Source: Secundilactobacillus yichangensis (lineage in GTDB: Bacteria; Bacillota; Bacilli; Lactobacillales; Lactobacillaceae). Taken from it: a stretch of DNA of 64,000 bases. The translations under genes and the position numbers were made by a program. The stretch spans positions 1 to 64,000 of the forward strand of contig NZ_BOLK01000013.1 of the NCBI RefSeq assembly GCF_016861565.1, in the 5' to 3' direction. Under the pieces are notes generated by a model. It had not been told where the DNA came from and searched no databases. It worked only from the letters and a program-made list of their open reading frames with translations. Shown in pieces: positions 43,531-52,782 of the stretch (position 1 is its first letter; every line of letters starts with the position of its first letter).

Positions 43531-44424
43531 CTAAAGAACCAATGCCAAAGCGCCACCGATTACAGTTACCGCTAAAATCAGCTGCGCGTTAATGATGGCA
43601 TATAGGAATGTGGTCTCCTTTTTTGGATGCTCACTAAAGCGCCGGGTGTTTCGCCAAACGATTGGAACTGTCAACAGTACCAGTAAGGTCGATACCGGTA
43701 AATAACCCAGCATAACCGTGGCTAAAATACCTGCATAGGCAATGATGAAGCTAACTTGCCACAACAAGATACCGCCCTTTTTACCCCAATAGTAAACAAT
43801 CGTCTTACGCCCTAAAGCTGGATCTTCACGCCGGTCAGCAATGTTATTGGCTAGCATGATATTACTAATAGTGAAGATTGCTGGAATCGCTACGACCAAC
43901 GCTTTATACCACATACCAGTAATATCGATCAACTGATACATGTTCACATAAGTTGCCAAAAAGGTAATGTTATAGCCCATAGTTAGTCCAGAAAATAACT
44001 CGCCGAAGGGCGTTTTCGAGATTGGATATGGCCCGCCAGAATAAAAGTAACCAACGGCGAAACTCACCATACCGACCCAGAGTACGGGTAAGCCAGTTCG
44101 ATAGACCAAAATTAAGCCAATTACCATTGAAAACAATGCCAGACTGACAATCGTCGTTTTCGCTTGCATCGGAGTAATATTGAAGTTCTTTAAAATATTA
44201 TTATTGCTGTCCTTCCCCCGGAAATGCTCGTAATCTTTATACTGGTTATGTGCGTTAACCGCCAAATGAAACGCGACCACACTTATCGTGATCATGAAAC
44301 TATTAGCCAGTTGAAAACTATGGTAGTACTCAACGGCAAACAGGATCCCCAATAAGCAGGGCATTAGCGAAGTAACGACAGCTTTGGTTTGGAGAAGCGC
44401 ATTCGCTTTTTTAATTAATGACAC
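43531..44424 (-). CDS. menA: 1,4-dihydroxy-2-naphthoate polyprenyltransferase (UbiA family)
   Basis: A 297-residue membrane prenyltransferase with about eight or nine helices. The two Asp-rich motifs of UbiA enzymes are present: NAHNQYKDYEHFRGKDS near 57-73 and NNIADRREDPALGRKT near 193-208. MenA joins DHNA and a polyprenyl chain to give demethylmenaquinone. No other men genes are in the window; many lactobacilli keep menA without a full pathway and use exogenous DHNA or quinone. Start is GTG at 44422-44424 with a weak site. Follows the TetR gene by 40 bp. Confidence 0.85.
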   Translation of the reverse strand: MSLIKKANALLQTKAVVTSLMPCLLGILFAVEYYHSFQLANSFMITISVVAFHLAVNAHNQYKDYEHFRGKDSNNNILKNFNITPMQAKTTIVSLALFSMVIGLILVYRTGLPVLWVGMVSFAVGYFYSGGPYPISKTPFGELFSGLTMGYNITFLATYVNMYQLIDITGMWYKALVVAIPAIFTISNIMLANNIADRREDPALGRKTIVYYWGKKGGILLWQVSFIIAYAGILATVMLGYLPVSTLLVLLTVPIVWRNTRRFSEHPKKETTFLYAIINAQLILAVTVIGGALALVL

Positions 44425-44464
44425 AATATTTTTCTCTGCCTTTCTTAAAGACTCGTTTTTTTAA

Positions 44465-45040
44465 TTACAGACCTTGGGTTGGATTTAAGACGAATTCTTG
44501 CAGCCGGTCGCCGAATTGGATGACGGAATCGTTCTTTCCATGACGTAACTGCCAAAGCAAAAACAGCATGACGTTACTGGCATAAAGATCACTGAGGTAA
44601 TCCAGCGGTAAATCAATCTCACTGGGTAATTCCACGTGCTGAAAATACTGATGCGCAGTTGACCGTAAAATCTGCTTAAAATTACGTTCCAAATCCGCTG
44701 TTTCGGTATGAATATCAAATAACTGCAGTAAGATCTCCCGGTATTGGGTAAGCGCGATAATCAATACTTTAACGGTGTTAGAACCTATTTCTGGTGTATG
44801 TATACTGAATCGCTGGTCCACAATTTTCCGAAAAACCTCTGTGTATTCTGCTACCAGTTTTTCCAGTAGATCATATTTATCATAATAATGACTATAAAAA
44901 GTTGACCGGCCAATCCGTGCCCGCTTACTAATATCCTGCACCGTCATGGTCTTAAAGCCCTTTTCTTTGAGCAGCCCAAAGAACGCTTTGGTAATTTGTT
45001 CATTCGTTCGCCGCACTCTTAAATCCTGTTTTTCCGTCAT
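44465..45040 (-). CDS. TetR/AcrR-family transcriptional regulator
   Basis: A 191-residue regulator with an N-terminal TetR HTH (TVQDISKRARIGRSTFYSHY near 33-52) and a C-terminal ligand domain of the TetR_C_7 type. It lies directly upstream of and codirectional with menA, so probably controls its own operon. Ligand unknown. GAGGTGAG before the ATG. Confidence 0.85.
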   Translation of the reverse strand: MTEKQDLRVRRTNEQITKAFFGLLKEKGFKTMTVQDISKRARIGRSTFYSHYYDKYDLLEKLVAEYTEVFRKIVDQRFSIHTPEIGSNTVKVLIIALTQYREILLQLFDIHTETADLERNFKQILRSTAHQYFQHVELPSEIDLPLDYLSDLYASNVMLFLLWQLRHGKNDSVIQFGDRLQEFVLNPTQGL

Positions 45041-45238
45041 TTTCTCACCTCTGTGGTCTTTTTTCTATTCCTGTTATATCATATACATTTTGAATGACCA
45101 GGCATTAAACCGACTTTCCTGCTTCTTGCTTCACCCTTACAGATAGCCTACAATTAGCTAGTAATACTATCAGTATGTATCACATATGCTATCAACACAA
45201 CATCTACCATTATATCGATTATTGGAGGGAAAAACACT

Positions 45239-45706
45239 ATGGATCCAATACGAATTTTATTTATTTCAATTGAGGGTAATACGCGAAATTTTGTCGAACA
45301 TTTAACCCATTACGCATTGGCACAGCACATCAAAAATAAGGGCCTTCCAGAAATTGAAGCGACCGAAATATCCGAACAGACCGATTTTACTGACGAAACA
45401 AAACCATTCTTCTGTTTTGTGCCAACTTATTTGGATGGCGGCAACGGAATCGATAATGGTGTTAAAGAACTGATGACCAACGTGATGGCAGAATATATCG
45501 ACTATCATGATAACGCCAAGCAGCTGATTGGGGTCGTTGGCAGCGGCAATAAAAACTTCAACGAACAGTATTGCCTTACCGCTCGCCGCTACTGTCAAAA
45601 ATTTGACGCGCCGTTCATTGACGACTATGAACTGCGTGGCGTTCCTGCTGATGAAACACGTATTTACAAAAAATTAGTTGAACGGGTTCAATTTTTAAAT
45701 CTGTAA
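45239..45706 (+). CDS. nrdI: NrdI-like flavodoxin
   Basis: A 155-residue flavodoxin-like protein of the NrdI family: ISIEGNTRNFVEHL near 9-22 is the FMN phosphate loop, PTYLDGG and VGSGNKNFNEQYC near 99-111 are typical. NrdI supplies the oxidant for the Mn tyrosyl cofactor of class Ib ribonucleotide reductase. No nrdE, nrdF or nrdH is nearby, so this is an orphan copy, paired with the nitroreductase gene 12 bp downstream. GGAGG precedes the ATG. Confidence 0.82.
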   Translation: MDPIRILFISIEGNTRNFVEHLTHYALAQHIKNKGLPEIEATEISEQTDFTDETKPFFCFVPTYLDGGNGIDNGVKELMTNVMAEYIDYHDNAKQLIGVVGSGNKNFNEQYCLTARRYCQKFDAPFIDDYELRGVPADETRIYKKLVERVQFLNL

Positions 45707-45718
45707 GGGGGCGATTTT

Positions 45719-46468
45719 GTGACAAACGATATTTTGACACTGTTAAGTCAGCACCGCAGCATCCGTCAGTTTACTGACCAGCCGCTGACCGACAGCGAAG
45801 TTACCACTTTAGTGACAGCTGCTCAGCACGCCGCTACCAGTACCTTTGCTCAGCAATATAGCATTATTAGTATTACTGATCCAGCAATCAAACACGAACT
45901 CGGCAATATTACCGGCCACCACTGGCTGGAAAAAAGCGGTCACTATTTTATACTAGTTGCCGACCAGCACCGAAACTTGGAAATTGCTCAAAAAGCCCAT
46001 GCTGATACCACGATCCTGCGTTCTTTCGATAAGTTTCTAGCCAGTACTTTTGACGTTGCCATCGCAACCGAAGCAATTGTCACAGCCGGTGAAAGTATGG
46101 GATTAGGCAGCACGATCATGGGCAGTATTTTAAACAACACGCAACGGCTCATTGAACTGCTGAATCTGCCGGAACTGACCTTCCCGTTACTGGGAATCGC
46201 AATTGGTCACCCAGCCGAACAACCTGATTTAAAACCCCGATTACCGCAACCGTTAATGCATTTTAGCAATCAATATGCGCAGCCAAAGGATTTTGACTCG
46301 CAGCTAGCAACGTACGATACTCATATTTCGGACTACTACGCACATCGGAACAGTCATTTGAAAAAAATAACCTTCAGTCAGCACATTGTCCAGGAACTGG
46401 GGCGCGATCCCAAGCTGCGGGCCGAACTCATTCAGGTAATTAAACAGCAAGGATTTAACGTTGAATAA
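45719..46468 (+). CDS. NADPH-dependent nitro/flavin reductase (NfrA-like)
   Basis: A 249-residue FMN-dependent oxidoreductase of the NfrA/Frp group. HRSIRQFTDQPL near 12-23 is the FMN phosphate-binding start; EAIVTAGESMGLGSTIMGSI near 117-136 and LGIAIGHPAE follow. Reduces flavins, nitro compounds or quinones with NADPH. Starts with GTG behind AAGGGGG and is probably cotranscribed with nrdI, for which it may be the electron donor (inference). Confidence 0.87.
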   Translation: MTNDILTLLSQHRSIRQFTDQPLTDSEVTTLVTAAQHAATSTFAQQYSIISITDPAIKHELGNITGHHWLEKSGHYFILVADQHRNLEIAQKAHADTTILRSFDKFLASTFDVAIATEAIVTAGESMGLGSTIMGSILNNTQRLIELLNLPELTFPLLGIAIGHPAEQPDLKPRLPQPLMHFSNQYAQPKDFDSQLATYDTHISDYYAHRNSHLKKITFSQHIVQELGRDPKLRAELIQVIKQQGFNVE

Positions 46469-46476
46469 AACGCAAT

Positions 46477-46519
46477 TAAAAAATCAGTCATTTTTCCAAA
46501 TGGAAAATGACTGATTTTT
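46477..46519. terminator. Bidirectional terminator
   Basis: AAAAAATCAGTCATTTTCC-type arms around CAAATGG at the junction of two convergent genes. Confidence 0.85.
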
Positions 46520-47676
46520 TAGTTTGGTAAACGTTTATAACTCAACCAGACACCGCTAAGCGTCAGCAACATGGCTAAACCCACACAGAGGAACAGCGAC
46601 TGATAACTGAAATAATCAATCATTAAGCCGCCGAAAAGCGGTCCCACCGCTCTCCCAAATGAGATCGCCACGTTGTACATTCCCTGATACTTCCCCTTAC
46701 GCCCGTTTTCTGCTAACCCGTCGACCCAGGCCGGCATTCCCGGGAAGCCAATCATTTCACCAATTGTTAGGACAATCATAATGATGACAAAGTTTGAATA
46801 CTGAGTAGCGAAAATCAAGCCAAAAAACGAGAGCGCAAAGATTGAGACGCCCAAGCTGACTTGAGTAGCTAATTTATGACTGGCAAATAAGCGGTTCATC
46901 AGCGGCTGGCCAAAAACGATCAAGAAACCGTTCATAGTCCATAAAAGACTGTAATTTTTGAATGGAATATTCAAATTAGTCATGTGAACCGATAAAACAC
47001 TTTCCCAAAGCGAATAACTCGTGTAAATGGCAAACACCATAATGCAGATCCACCAAATGACCTTTAAGTTGGGCTTAGGAACTTGACCGTCATCTTTACG
47101 TTCCTTTTGATTACCCTTAACGTCCACTTTAAATTCTGTCACCATCAAAGCAAAGAGTAAAATATAGCAGATCGTTGTGACCTCAAACACTAATGTGATC
47201 CCGTAAGCCAGCAAGTAACCCACTAGTAATGTCCCAATCACGACACCGACATTCAGGGCAATGTACATCAAATTGAAGACTTTTCGCACCGACGTATGCG
47301 TGATCGTTGCCGCAAATGAATTTCCAACGGTTAAACTAATACCGTCACCAAAACCAACAATTACCAGCAAGATAGCAAAAATCGGCCAACTGTGAAAGAA
47401 GATCAAAAGAATCATCGCAATTAAGGATAACCCAGCACCAGCCACCCCGGTTAAATAGGGCGACCAGCGATCAAATAAAACGCCGCCGACATAGTTGCCT
47501 ACCATCATCATTAACGACATGATCAGCATGACAGCACCCGCCGTTGTGAGTGACTTGTCCAACGTTTTATTCATATAAACCGTGGTTAATGGCCACATAA
47601 AGGCCGCCCCGGTATTAAGCATTAAGTTGGCAATGAACAATGAGGGTAAGCGGACTTCCTTCTTGGTCGCAATCAT
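46519..47676 (-). CDS. MFS transporter (drug efflux-like)
   Basis: A 385-residue, 12-helix major facilitator with GGVLFDRWSPYL near 65-76 (the loop 2-3 motif) and PGMPAWVDGLAENGRKGKYQ in the central part, resembling MdtH-like multidrug exporters. Its ATG overlaps the stop of the upstream oxidoreductase gene by 4 bp, so the two are translationally coupled. Substrate unknown. Confidence 0.8.
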   Translation of the reverse strand: MIATKKEVRLPSLFIANLMLNTGAAFMWPLTTVYMNKTLDKSLTTAGAVMLIMSLMMMVGNYVGGVLFDRWSPYLTGVAGAGLSLIAMILLIFFHSWPIFAILLVIVGFGDGISLTVGNSFAATITHTSVRKVFNLMYIALNVGVVIGTLLVGYLLAYGITLVFEVTTICYILLFALMVTEFKVDVKGNQKERKDDGQVPKPNLKVIWWICIMVFAIYTSYSLWESVLSVHMTNLNIPFKNYSLLWTMNGFLIVFGQPLMNRLFASHKLATQVSLGVSIFALSFFGLIFATQYSNFVIIMIVLTIGEMIGFPGMPAWVDGLAENGRKGKYQGMYNVAISFGRAVGPLFGGLMIDYFSYQSLFLCVGLAMLLTLSGVWLSYKRLPN

Positions 47677-48710
47677 TGACGTTCACTCTGACCCTCTACT
47701 GATGCGTTAAATTCGCCTGTTAATACCAGTTTGCCGTGAATTTTACCTTGGGCAACCAGTTCATGTGCTTGGGTCAAGCTTTTAGCGTTGATTCCATCCG
47801 TGAGCACCTTAGTTAGCGTTGATGTTAACACGCCCTGATCCAAAAGTCGCGCTACCAGCTGCAAGATCTTGCCCTGGCTATTAACGTCGTAATCGGCATC
47901 ACTCTTCACAAACATATACTCCCAGTCAAAACTGGCAGCTTTATTCTTAATCTTATAGACCGGAAGAGCCACTGGACTGCCCACGATGGAACCGATATGG
48001 CCAAAGGGTTTAACCAATTCGGCCGCCAAATCAAAGTAGTCTTCTGGGCTGTACAAAATGGCGATGCCATCAACTTGTGTGTAACCTAAAGCGTGAATTT
48101 CTTTCAATAGATCACCGTGATAGTCCAACGGATGATCCACGTGATTTTGTTTGAGCCAGTCAAAGTTTTTCGGACTGCTGGTAGCCAAAACGGTAATGCC
48201 GGCCCAATGCGCTAGCTGTGACATAATTGAGCCCACGCCACCGGCACCATTAATAATCAGCAGTGTCCGTTTCTGATTCTGGTTGGCTTTACCCACAAAT
48301 TGCATTTTTTCAAATAACAGTTCATAGGCGGTTAACGCGGTTAATGGCATGGCAGCAATTTCAGCCGCAGTCAATGAACGTGGTGCCAGACTAGCCAGCC
48401 GTTCATCCACTAACTGATATTCCGCGTTAGCCCCAGCCACCTGCGTACTGCCAGCGTAAAAGACCCGGTCGCCCACCTTAAACTTAGTCACTTCTTTGCC
48501 GGTTTCAACCACCTTACCCACGGCATCATAACCCAATATCTTGGGTGCCGAAGCTGCACTAACAGTTTCTTTTAACTTGGTATCCACCGGATTAACTGAC
48601 ACTGCATCCACCTGGACCAGCACCTGATTGGAGCTGGCACTCGGTTTGGGTAACGTCACATCAACTAACTGATGATCCGCAGTTGCACCAATTGCTTTCA
48701 TAATTGTCAT
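47673..48710 (-). CDS. Zinc-type alcohol dehydrogenase-like protein (MDR family)
   Basis: A 345-residue medium-chain dehydrogenase/reductase. GYDAVGKVVETGKEV near 59-73, the Rossmann motif INGAGGVGSIMSQLAHW near 153-169, and no structural zinc cysteines place it among quinone-oxidoreductase-like MDR proteins. Reduces quinones or enones with NADPH in characterised relatives. GGAGGG six bases before the first ATG supports this start over the ATG nine bases on. Operon with the MFS exporter. Confidence 0.85.
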   Translation of the reverse strand: MTIMKAIGATADHQLVDVTLPKPSASSNQVLVQVDAVSVNPVDTKLKETVSAASAPKILGYDAVGKVVETGKEVTKFKVGDRVFYAGSTQVAGANAEYQLVDERLASLAPRSLTAAEIAAMPLTALTAYELLFEKMQFVGKANQNQKRTLLIINGAGGVGSIMSQLAHWAGITVLATSSPKNFDWLKQNHVDHPLDYHGDLLKEIHALGYTQVDGIAILYSPEDYFDLAAELVKPFGHIGSIVGSPVALPVYKIKNKAASFDWEYMFVKSDADYDVNSQGKILQLVARLLDQGVLTSTLTKVLTDGINAKSLTQAHELVAQGKIHGKLVLTGEFNASVEGQSERQ

Positions 48711-48824
48711 AAGCTTCCCTCCGATTCTGATAACCTAAGGTAATTGTACCAGACAGAAAGGTGTACGCAAGCCATTAGGGGCGTAGTATAGCGGATTCTC
48801 TGAAGATACACTTGGCCCAACAAA

Positions 48825-48857
48825 GAAAAAGAGCTTCAAGGATTCTCTCCTTGAAGC
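48825..48857 (-). terminator. Terminator of the secreted Ig-like protein gene
   Basis: GCTTCAAGG (48833-48841) pairs with CCTTGAAGC (48849-48857); T-run on the minus strand. Confidence 0.85.
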
Positions 48858-48865
48858 CCACCTGT

Positions 48866-49639
48866 TTATTTTAAGTTAAACGTATAGTGTCCAGCTGGTG
48901 CTTTACCGATTGAAGTCTTAACGGCTTGGTTCTTGCTGTTTACCAATACGAACTGCTTGCTGCCCTTGAAGCTCATGTAGAAGGTTGACTTAGCGCCGCC
49001 CTTAGCTTTCACGTTGATCTTCCAGAAAGTAGGTGTCTTGGCATCAACACTGTAACGTGCGTTTGCTAAAACGTGGGTTGCTTTCTTACCTTGATAGGCA
49101 TATTCGTTCAGGCCCGTTTTTTGACTGAACGTATACTTCAGTGACCAGCCCTTGTAACTGTTTGACTGCCAAGTACCCGTTGGTGTTTTTAATGAGCTGC
49201 TCTTTGAAGCTTTCTTAGCTGAGGTTGAATGTGCAGCTGCTTTAGTTGAAACTGACTTCTTAGCCGTCGTCTTTGAAGCAACAGCCTGAACGTTCATGAT
49301 CCGGTAGAGATAATGGCCATTTGAAGCCTTAGCATAAACGTAAAGTTTTGTAGCAGCCTTTTGTTTAGCTGGTAATTTCACGGTATATTTACCGGTAGTT
49401 TTAGAAGCTGTTGAGCTGGCAATTTGCTTCTTCTTACTGTTTTCAACAACGATTTTGACACCCTTGCTGGCTTTACCCGTTACTGATGTTGAGTTTGAGT
49501 AAATTTTGTTGATGGATAAGCTTGGGCTGCCCGCCGCGATTGTTGTCTTAGCTGATGCTTGAGTCTGTGTAACTGCTCCGGCACCCAGTAGGCTAAATGC
49601 AGCAATCAAGCTGCCTGATAAAACGACCAATTTCTTCAT
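48866..49639 (-). CDS. Secreted protein with a bacterial Ig-like (Big_6-type) domain
   Basis: A 257-residue exported protein: signal peptide (MKKLVVLSGSLIAAFSLLGA, cleavage near QASA), an Ig-like domain of the Big_6 type (about 40-120; VTGKASKGVKIVVENSKKK, TGKYTVKLPAKQK), a Ser/Ala/Lys-rich linker, and an unrecognised C-terminal beta-rich domain (TWQSNSYKGWSLKYTF). No LPXTG or membrane anchor, so secreted or wall-associated. I start at 49639 since AAGGAGAG is six bases upstream and the signal peptide begins there. Confidence 0.72.
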   Translation of the reverse strand: MKKLVVLSGSLIAAFSLLGAGAVTQTQASAKTTIAAGSPSLSINKIYSNSTSVTGKASKGVKIVVENSKKKQIASSTASKTTGKYTVKLPAKQKAATKLYVYAKASNGHYLYRIMNVQAVASKTTAKKSVSTKAAAHSTSAKKASKSSSLKTPTGTWQSNSYKGWSLKYTFSQKTGLNEYAYQGKKATHVLANARYSVDAKTPTFWKINVKAKGGAKSTFYMSFKGSKQFVLVNSKNQAVKTSIGKAPAGHYTFNLK

Positions 49640-49775
49640 TTGAGTCTCTCCTTGTGTATGTTCGCTTGAACTTGCGAAATCTAATAGCATTGATGAGTAT
49701 AACCTGTTCGCTACTGGGTTACTAGTGGTTATCAAAAGGTTTTAGGAGTTTTTAATTTCTTTTTAGCGATTAAAC

Positions 49776-49812
49776 ACAAAAAACGGCTATTCACGTAAAA
49801 GTTCAGCCGTTT
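49776..49812 (-). terminator. Terminator of the aro operon
   Basis: AAACGGCT (49781-49788) pairs with AGCCGTTT (49805-49812); T-run on the minus strand. Confidence 0.85.
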
Positions 49813-49816
49813 ATGC

Positions 49817-50068
49817 TTACTTAACCAACGTTAACCGGTACTGTCTACCATTTGCTTCAAAAGGATCGGAAATCAGCTGGTTGGGTTTAAAATACACTTC
49901 AATTTTCTGATACACTTTACCATCACTGTCAACTAGCTCCAAATGAACACCATATTGCGACTCACGGAACGGACTTTTACTCACCAAATAATTGATGCCA
50001 GTCCCGTCGCGATATCGTTGCCGTTTCATCCGATCCAGTTGACGTAACGGAATATTAATCAAATCCAT
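49817..50068 (-). CDS. Hypothetical protein at the end of the aro operon
   Basis: An 83-residue, basic, mostly beta-strand protein (GVHLELVDSDGKVYQKIEVYF). No signal peptide. It starts 11 bp after aroK with GTAGGTGA upstream and is last in the operon before the terminator. I do not recognise it; a role in aromatic biosynthesis is not supported by anything but position. Confidence 0.6.
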   Translation of the reverse strand: MDLINIPLRQLDRMKRQRYRDGTGINYLVSKSPFRESQYGVHLELVDSDGKVYQKIEVYFKPNQLISDPFEANGRQYRLTLVK

Positions 50069-50079
50069 CTCAAATTCAC

Positions 50080-50607
50080 CTACACTGCGTCGTGTTCGCT
50101 ATTTTTAAAATTAACATGTGCCAAAATAGCATCCACCACTTCTTCGGGTGTCAGATCATCAGTATCAATTTCAATATCACTGATTTCATGGTATCTTGCA
50201 TCACGCTTCTCCTTCAAGCCAATCAAACCATCGACGCCCAATTCTTTGACTAGCGGCCGCTGCCCATCATCCGCCAATCGGGCCAAAACGGTTTCCGGCT
50301 TAACGTTCAGCAGGATCACCGGAACAGCACTTTTTCGCAGCAGTTCATAATTAGCTGCCTGAATTGGCGTTCCGCCACCGGTTGATAAAATACCTTTGCT
50401 GTTCACCAGCGTATCAGCCAGCACCGTGTGTTCCAACTGACGGAAGGCCGCTTCGCCATCATCATCGAAGATTTGCTGAATGGATTTGCCCGCACGCTCT
50501 ACGATGACGTCGTCTAAATCCCGGTGTGTTAGGTTCAAGCGTTGTGCTAACAGCTCACCGACAGTGGTTTTGCCGCTGCCCATGAAACCAACTAATATTG
50601 CTCTCAT
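50080..50607 (-). CDS. aroK: Shikimate kinase
   Basis: Phosphorylates shikimate at the 3-position with ATP. The 175 residues show the P-loop GFMGSGKTT near 7-15, HRDLDDVIVER near 33-43 with the shikimate-binding Asp, STGGGTP near 77-83, and the lid Arg in DDGQRPLVKE near 112-121. Overlaps tyrA by 4 bp (ATGA). Confidence 0.95.
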   Translation of the reverse strand: MRAILVGFMGSGKTTVGELLAQRLNLTHRDLDDVIVERAGKSIQQIFDDDGEAAFRQLEHTVLADTLVNSKGILSTGGGTPIQAANYELLRKSAVPVILLNVKPETVLARLADDGQRPLVKELGVDGLIGLKEKRDARYHEISDIEIDTDDLTPEEVVDAILAHVNFKNSEHDAV

Positions 50608-51470
50608 TGTCTTTTCCCCTCTTGATCTAACCGTTCGCGAACGGTTTTAGCATGCGCGAAGAACTGGTAGATTTTTTCTGAATCGTGCGTTTCAATAGCT
50701 GCTTGAATCTGCTTCAGCTGTTCCATATAAGTCGTCAGTTGACTGCTGATGGCCTCAGAGTTGCTGAGCATGATAGCCGTCCACATGGTGGGATCAGCAC
50801 CGGCAATCCGGGTGGTGCTCTTGAAGCCGCCGGCAGCGGCGCTTAACCCCACCGCATCGTGTTTCAATTGGTGATCGGCAGTATTGACCAGGTTGGCAGC
50901 TAAGACGTGCGGCACGTGGCTGATCTCGCTGACCAGGCCGTCGTGTGCTTCCGCTGATACATTCACCCAACGCGGTTTAGCCGGCTTGAGACACGCCTTA
51001 AACTGTGCTGTTTGAGCTGCTGTTTGGGAACCGTCCACGATGAAATATGTCGCGTCATCGAATAGATCTTCCCGACCAGCCCGAGCCCCCGTTTGATGCG
51101 AACCAGCCATAGGGTGGCCGCCCATAAAAGCAACCTGGCGCTGCTGCAACGACTGTGCCGCGGTCATAACCTGCATTTTAGTGCTGCCAACGTCTGTCAC
51201 TAGCACCCCCGGTTTCAAATCAGCCATTGCCAGTTGCGTCAGCTGATCAATAATCACTGATACTGGGCCAGCGAGCACAATGATGTCAGCACGGGAAGCT
51301 GCTTTTAACAGCGTCACCCGCTCATCAATGATCCCCTGACCCAGCAGAAACTGGCTGGTGTCGTCGTTGGGATCGTTGCCCAAAATCGTTGGCTGAACTT
51401 CGCTTTGCTTCATGATGCGAGCCAGCGAACTGCCAATCAGCCCCAAACCGCTTATCAATACCGTTGTCAT
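50604..51470 (-). CDS. tyrA: Prephenate dehydrogenase
   Basis: Oxidatively decarboxylates prephenate to 4-hydroxyphenylpyruvate for tyrosine. The 288 residues have the NAD-binding SGLGLIGSSLAR near 6-17, TDVGSTK near 93-99, and GGHPMAGSHQTG near 117-128, the substrate-binding His motif. There is no ACT or chorismate mutase domain. I start at the ATG at 51470 because GAGGTG suits it; the in-frame GTG at 51479 lies on the ribosome site. Confidence 0.94.
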   Translation of the reverse strand: MTTVLISGLGLIGSSLARIMKQSEVQPTILGNDPNDDTSQFLLGQGIIDERVTLLKAASRADIIVLAGPVSVIIDQLTQLAMADLKPGVLVTDVGSTKMQVMTAAQSLQQRQVAFMGGHPMAGSHQTGARAGREDLFDDATYFIVDGSQTAAQTAQFKACLKPAKPRWVNVSAEAHDGLVSEISHVPHVLAANLVNTADHQLKHDAVGLSAAAGGFKSTTRIAGADPTMWTAIMLSNSEAISSQLTTYMEQLKQIQAAIETHDSEKIYQFFAHAKTVRERLDQEGKRQ

Positions 51471-51483
51471 GCCAATCACCTCA

Positions 51484-52770
51484 TTACAAAAGTTTGTCTA
51501 GATCATCGAAAAATTCAGGGTAGGAAATCCGGACACTATCAGCGCCCTTTAACTGCAGGGGTTGGTCAACTAACAGTGCTGCAATCCCCAGCACCATGCC
51601 GATTCGATGGTCATCGTGAGCATCTAAGACCGAGTCAACCACGTGCCAAGGCTGCCGCCCATCGATCACGAAGCCATCCGGTAACTCTTCAATGGCGATG
51701 CCCAGTTTCTTAAATTCACCCACAATAGCGCTGATCCGGTCCGTTTCCTTGACCCGTAACTCCTCGGCACCGGTGATCCGGCTGACGCCGTTTGCTTTCG
51801 CGGCTAACAGTGCGACTAACGGCAGCTCGTCAATCACGGCAGGAATATCTTTCTTGCCAATGTTGATCGGTTTCAAATCAGCTGATTGAATCGTTAAGTC
51901 GCCAATGGGTTCCCCCGTTGTTGGTTCAGATTCGACCGAAATATTGCCACCCATGGCTTTCAAGATCGCCAGTAATCCAGTCCGTGTCTTATTCAGCCCG
52001 ACGTCTTTTAACGTAATTTGAGACCCCGGCACTAAACTAGCTGCCACCATGAAGAAGGCGGCTGAGGACATATCACCTGGAACAGTCATGGATTGACCTT
52101 TCAGATGAGGCTGCGGCTGAACGGTGATCGTTAAACCGTCATCCGCCGTGGTGATCTCCCCGCCAAAAGCTGTCAGCATCCGTTCCGTATGATCGCGAGT
52201 TGGCAATAATTCCGTCAGGGCCGTGGGTTCGTCAGCCTGCAAAGCCGCCAAGATCAGCGCACTTTTGACCTGAGCACTGGCAACCTTGAGGTGGTAATTC
52301 ACTGCGTGCAGCCGTTTACCATTGATTGTTACCGGCAAATGTCCAGCCGTGGTGGTGATATCAGCTCCCATCGTTGCCAGTGGTTCACTGACCCGTTTCA
52401 TGGGCCTTTTAGATAAAGAGGCGTCACCGATCAGAGTGCTGCTAAATGGCTGTCCTGCCAGTAAGCCCATAATCAACCGGGTGGTCGTACCCGAATTACC
52501 CATGTCCAGCGGTTGTTCACTGGGTTTTAATCCATGCAGGCCAACACCGTGAACCATAACCGTGGTGCCCTCCCGTTCGATTGGCACCCCCAGCTGCTGA
52601 AAGGCAGCCAGTGTCGATAAACAGTCGGCGGAGGTCAGAAAATGTGTCAGTTTAGTCGTGCCTTCACCAATGGCCCCTAACATAATGCCGCGATGGGAAA
52701 TACTCTTATCGCCAGGAACCGTCAATTCGCCGTGTAATCCCGTTGCTGGTTTACTTTTTAGTACCCTCAT
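51484..52770 (-). CDS. aroA: 3-phosphoshikimate 1-carboxyvinyltransferase (EPSP synthase)
   Basis: Transfers enolpyruvyl from PEP to shikimate-3-phosphate. The 428 residues show PGDKSISHRG near 18-27, LDMGNSGTTTRL near 88-99, SSAQVKSALIL-type segment, PGDMSSAAFF near 226, and ELRVKETDR near 339. Family class II-like features were not judged. Second gene in the cistron after aroC, 12-bp spacing. Confidence 0.96.
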   Translation of the reverse strand: MRVLKSKPATGLHGELTVPGDKSISHRGIMLGAIGEGTTKLTHFLTSADCLSTLAAFQQLGVPIEREGTTVMVHGVGLHGLKPSEQPLDMGNSGTTTRLIMGLLAGQPFSSTLIGDASLSKRPMKRVSEPLATMGADITTTAGHLPVTINGKRLHAVNYHLKVASAQVKSALILAALQADEPTALTELLPTRDHTERMLTAFGGEITTADDGLTITVQPQPHLKGQSMTVPGDMSSAAFFMVAASLVPGSQITLKDVGLNKTRTGLLAILKAMGGNISVESEPTTGEPIGDLTIQSADLKPINIGKKDIPAVIDELPLVALLAAKANGVSRITGAEELRVKETDRISAIVGEFKKLGIAIEELPDGFVIDGRQPWHVVDSVLDAHDDHRIGMVLGIAALLVDQPLQLKGADSVRISYPEFFDDLDKLL

Positions 52771-52782
52771 GACAGTTCCTCC

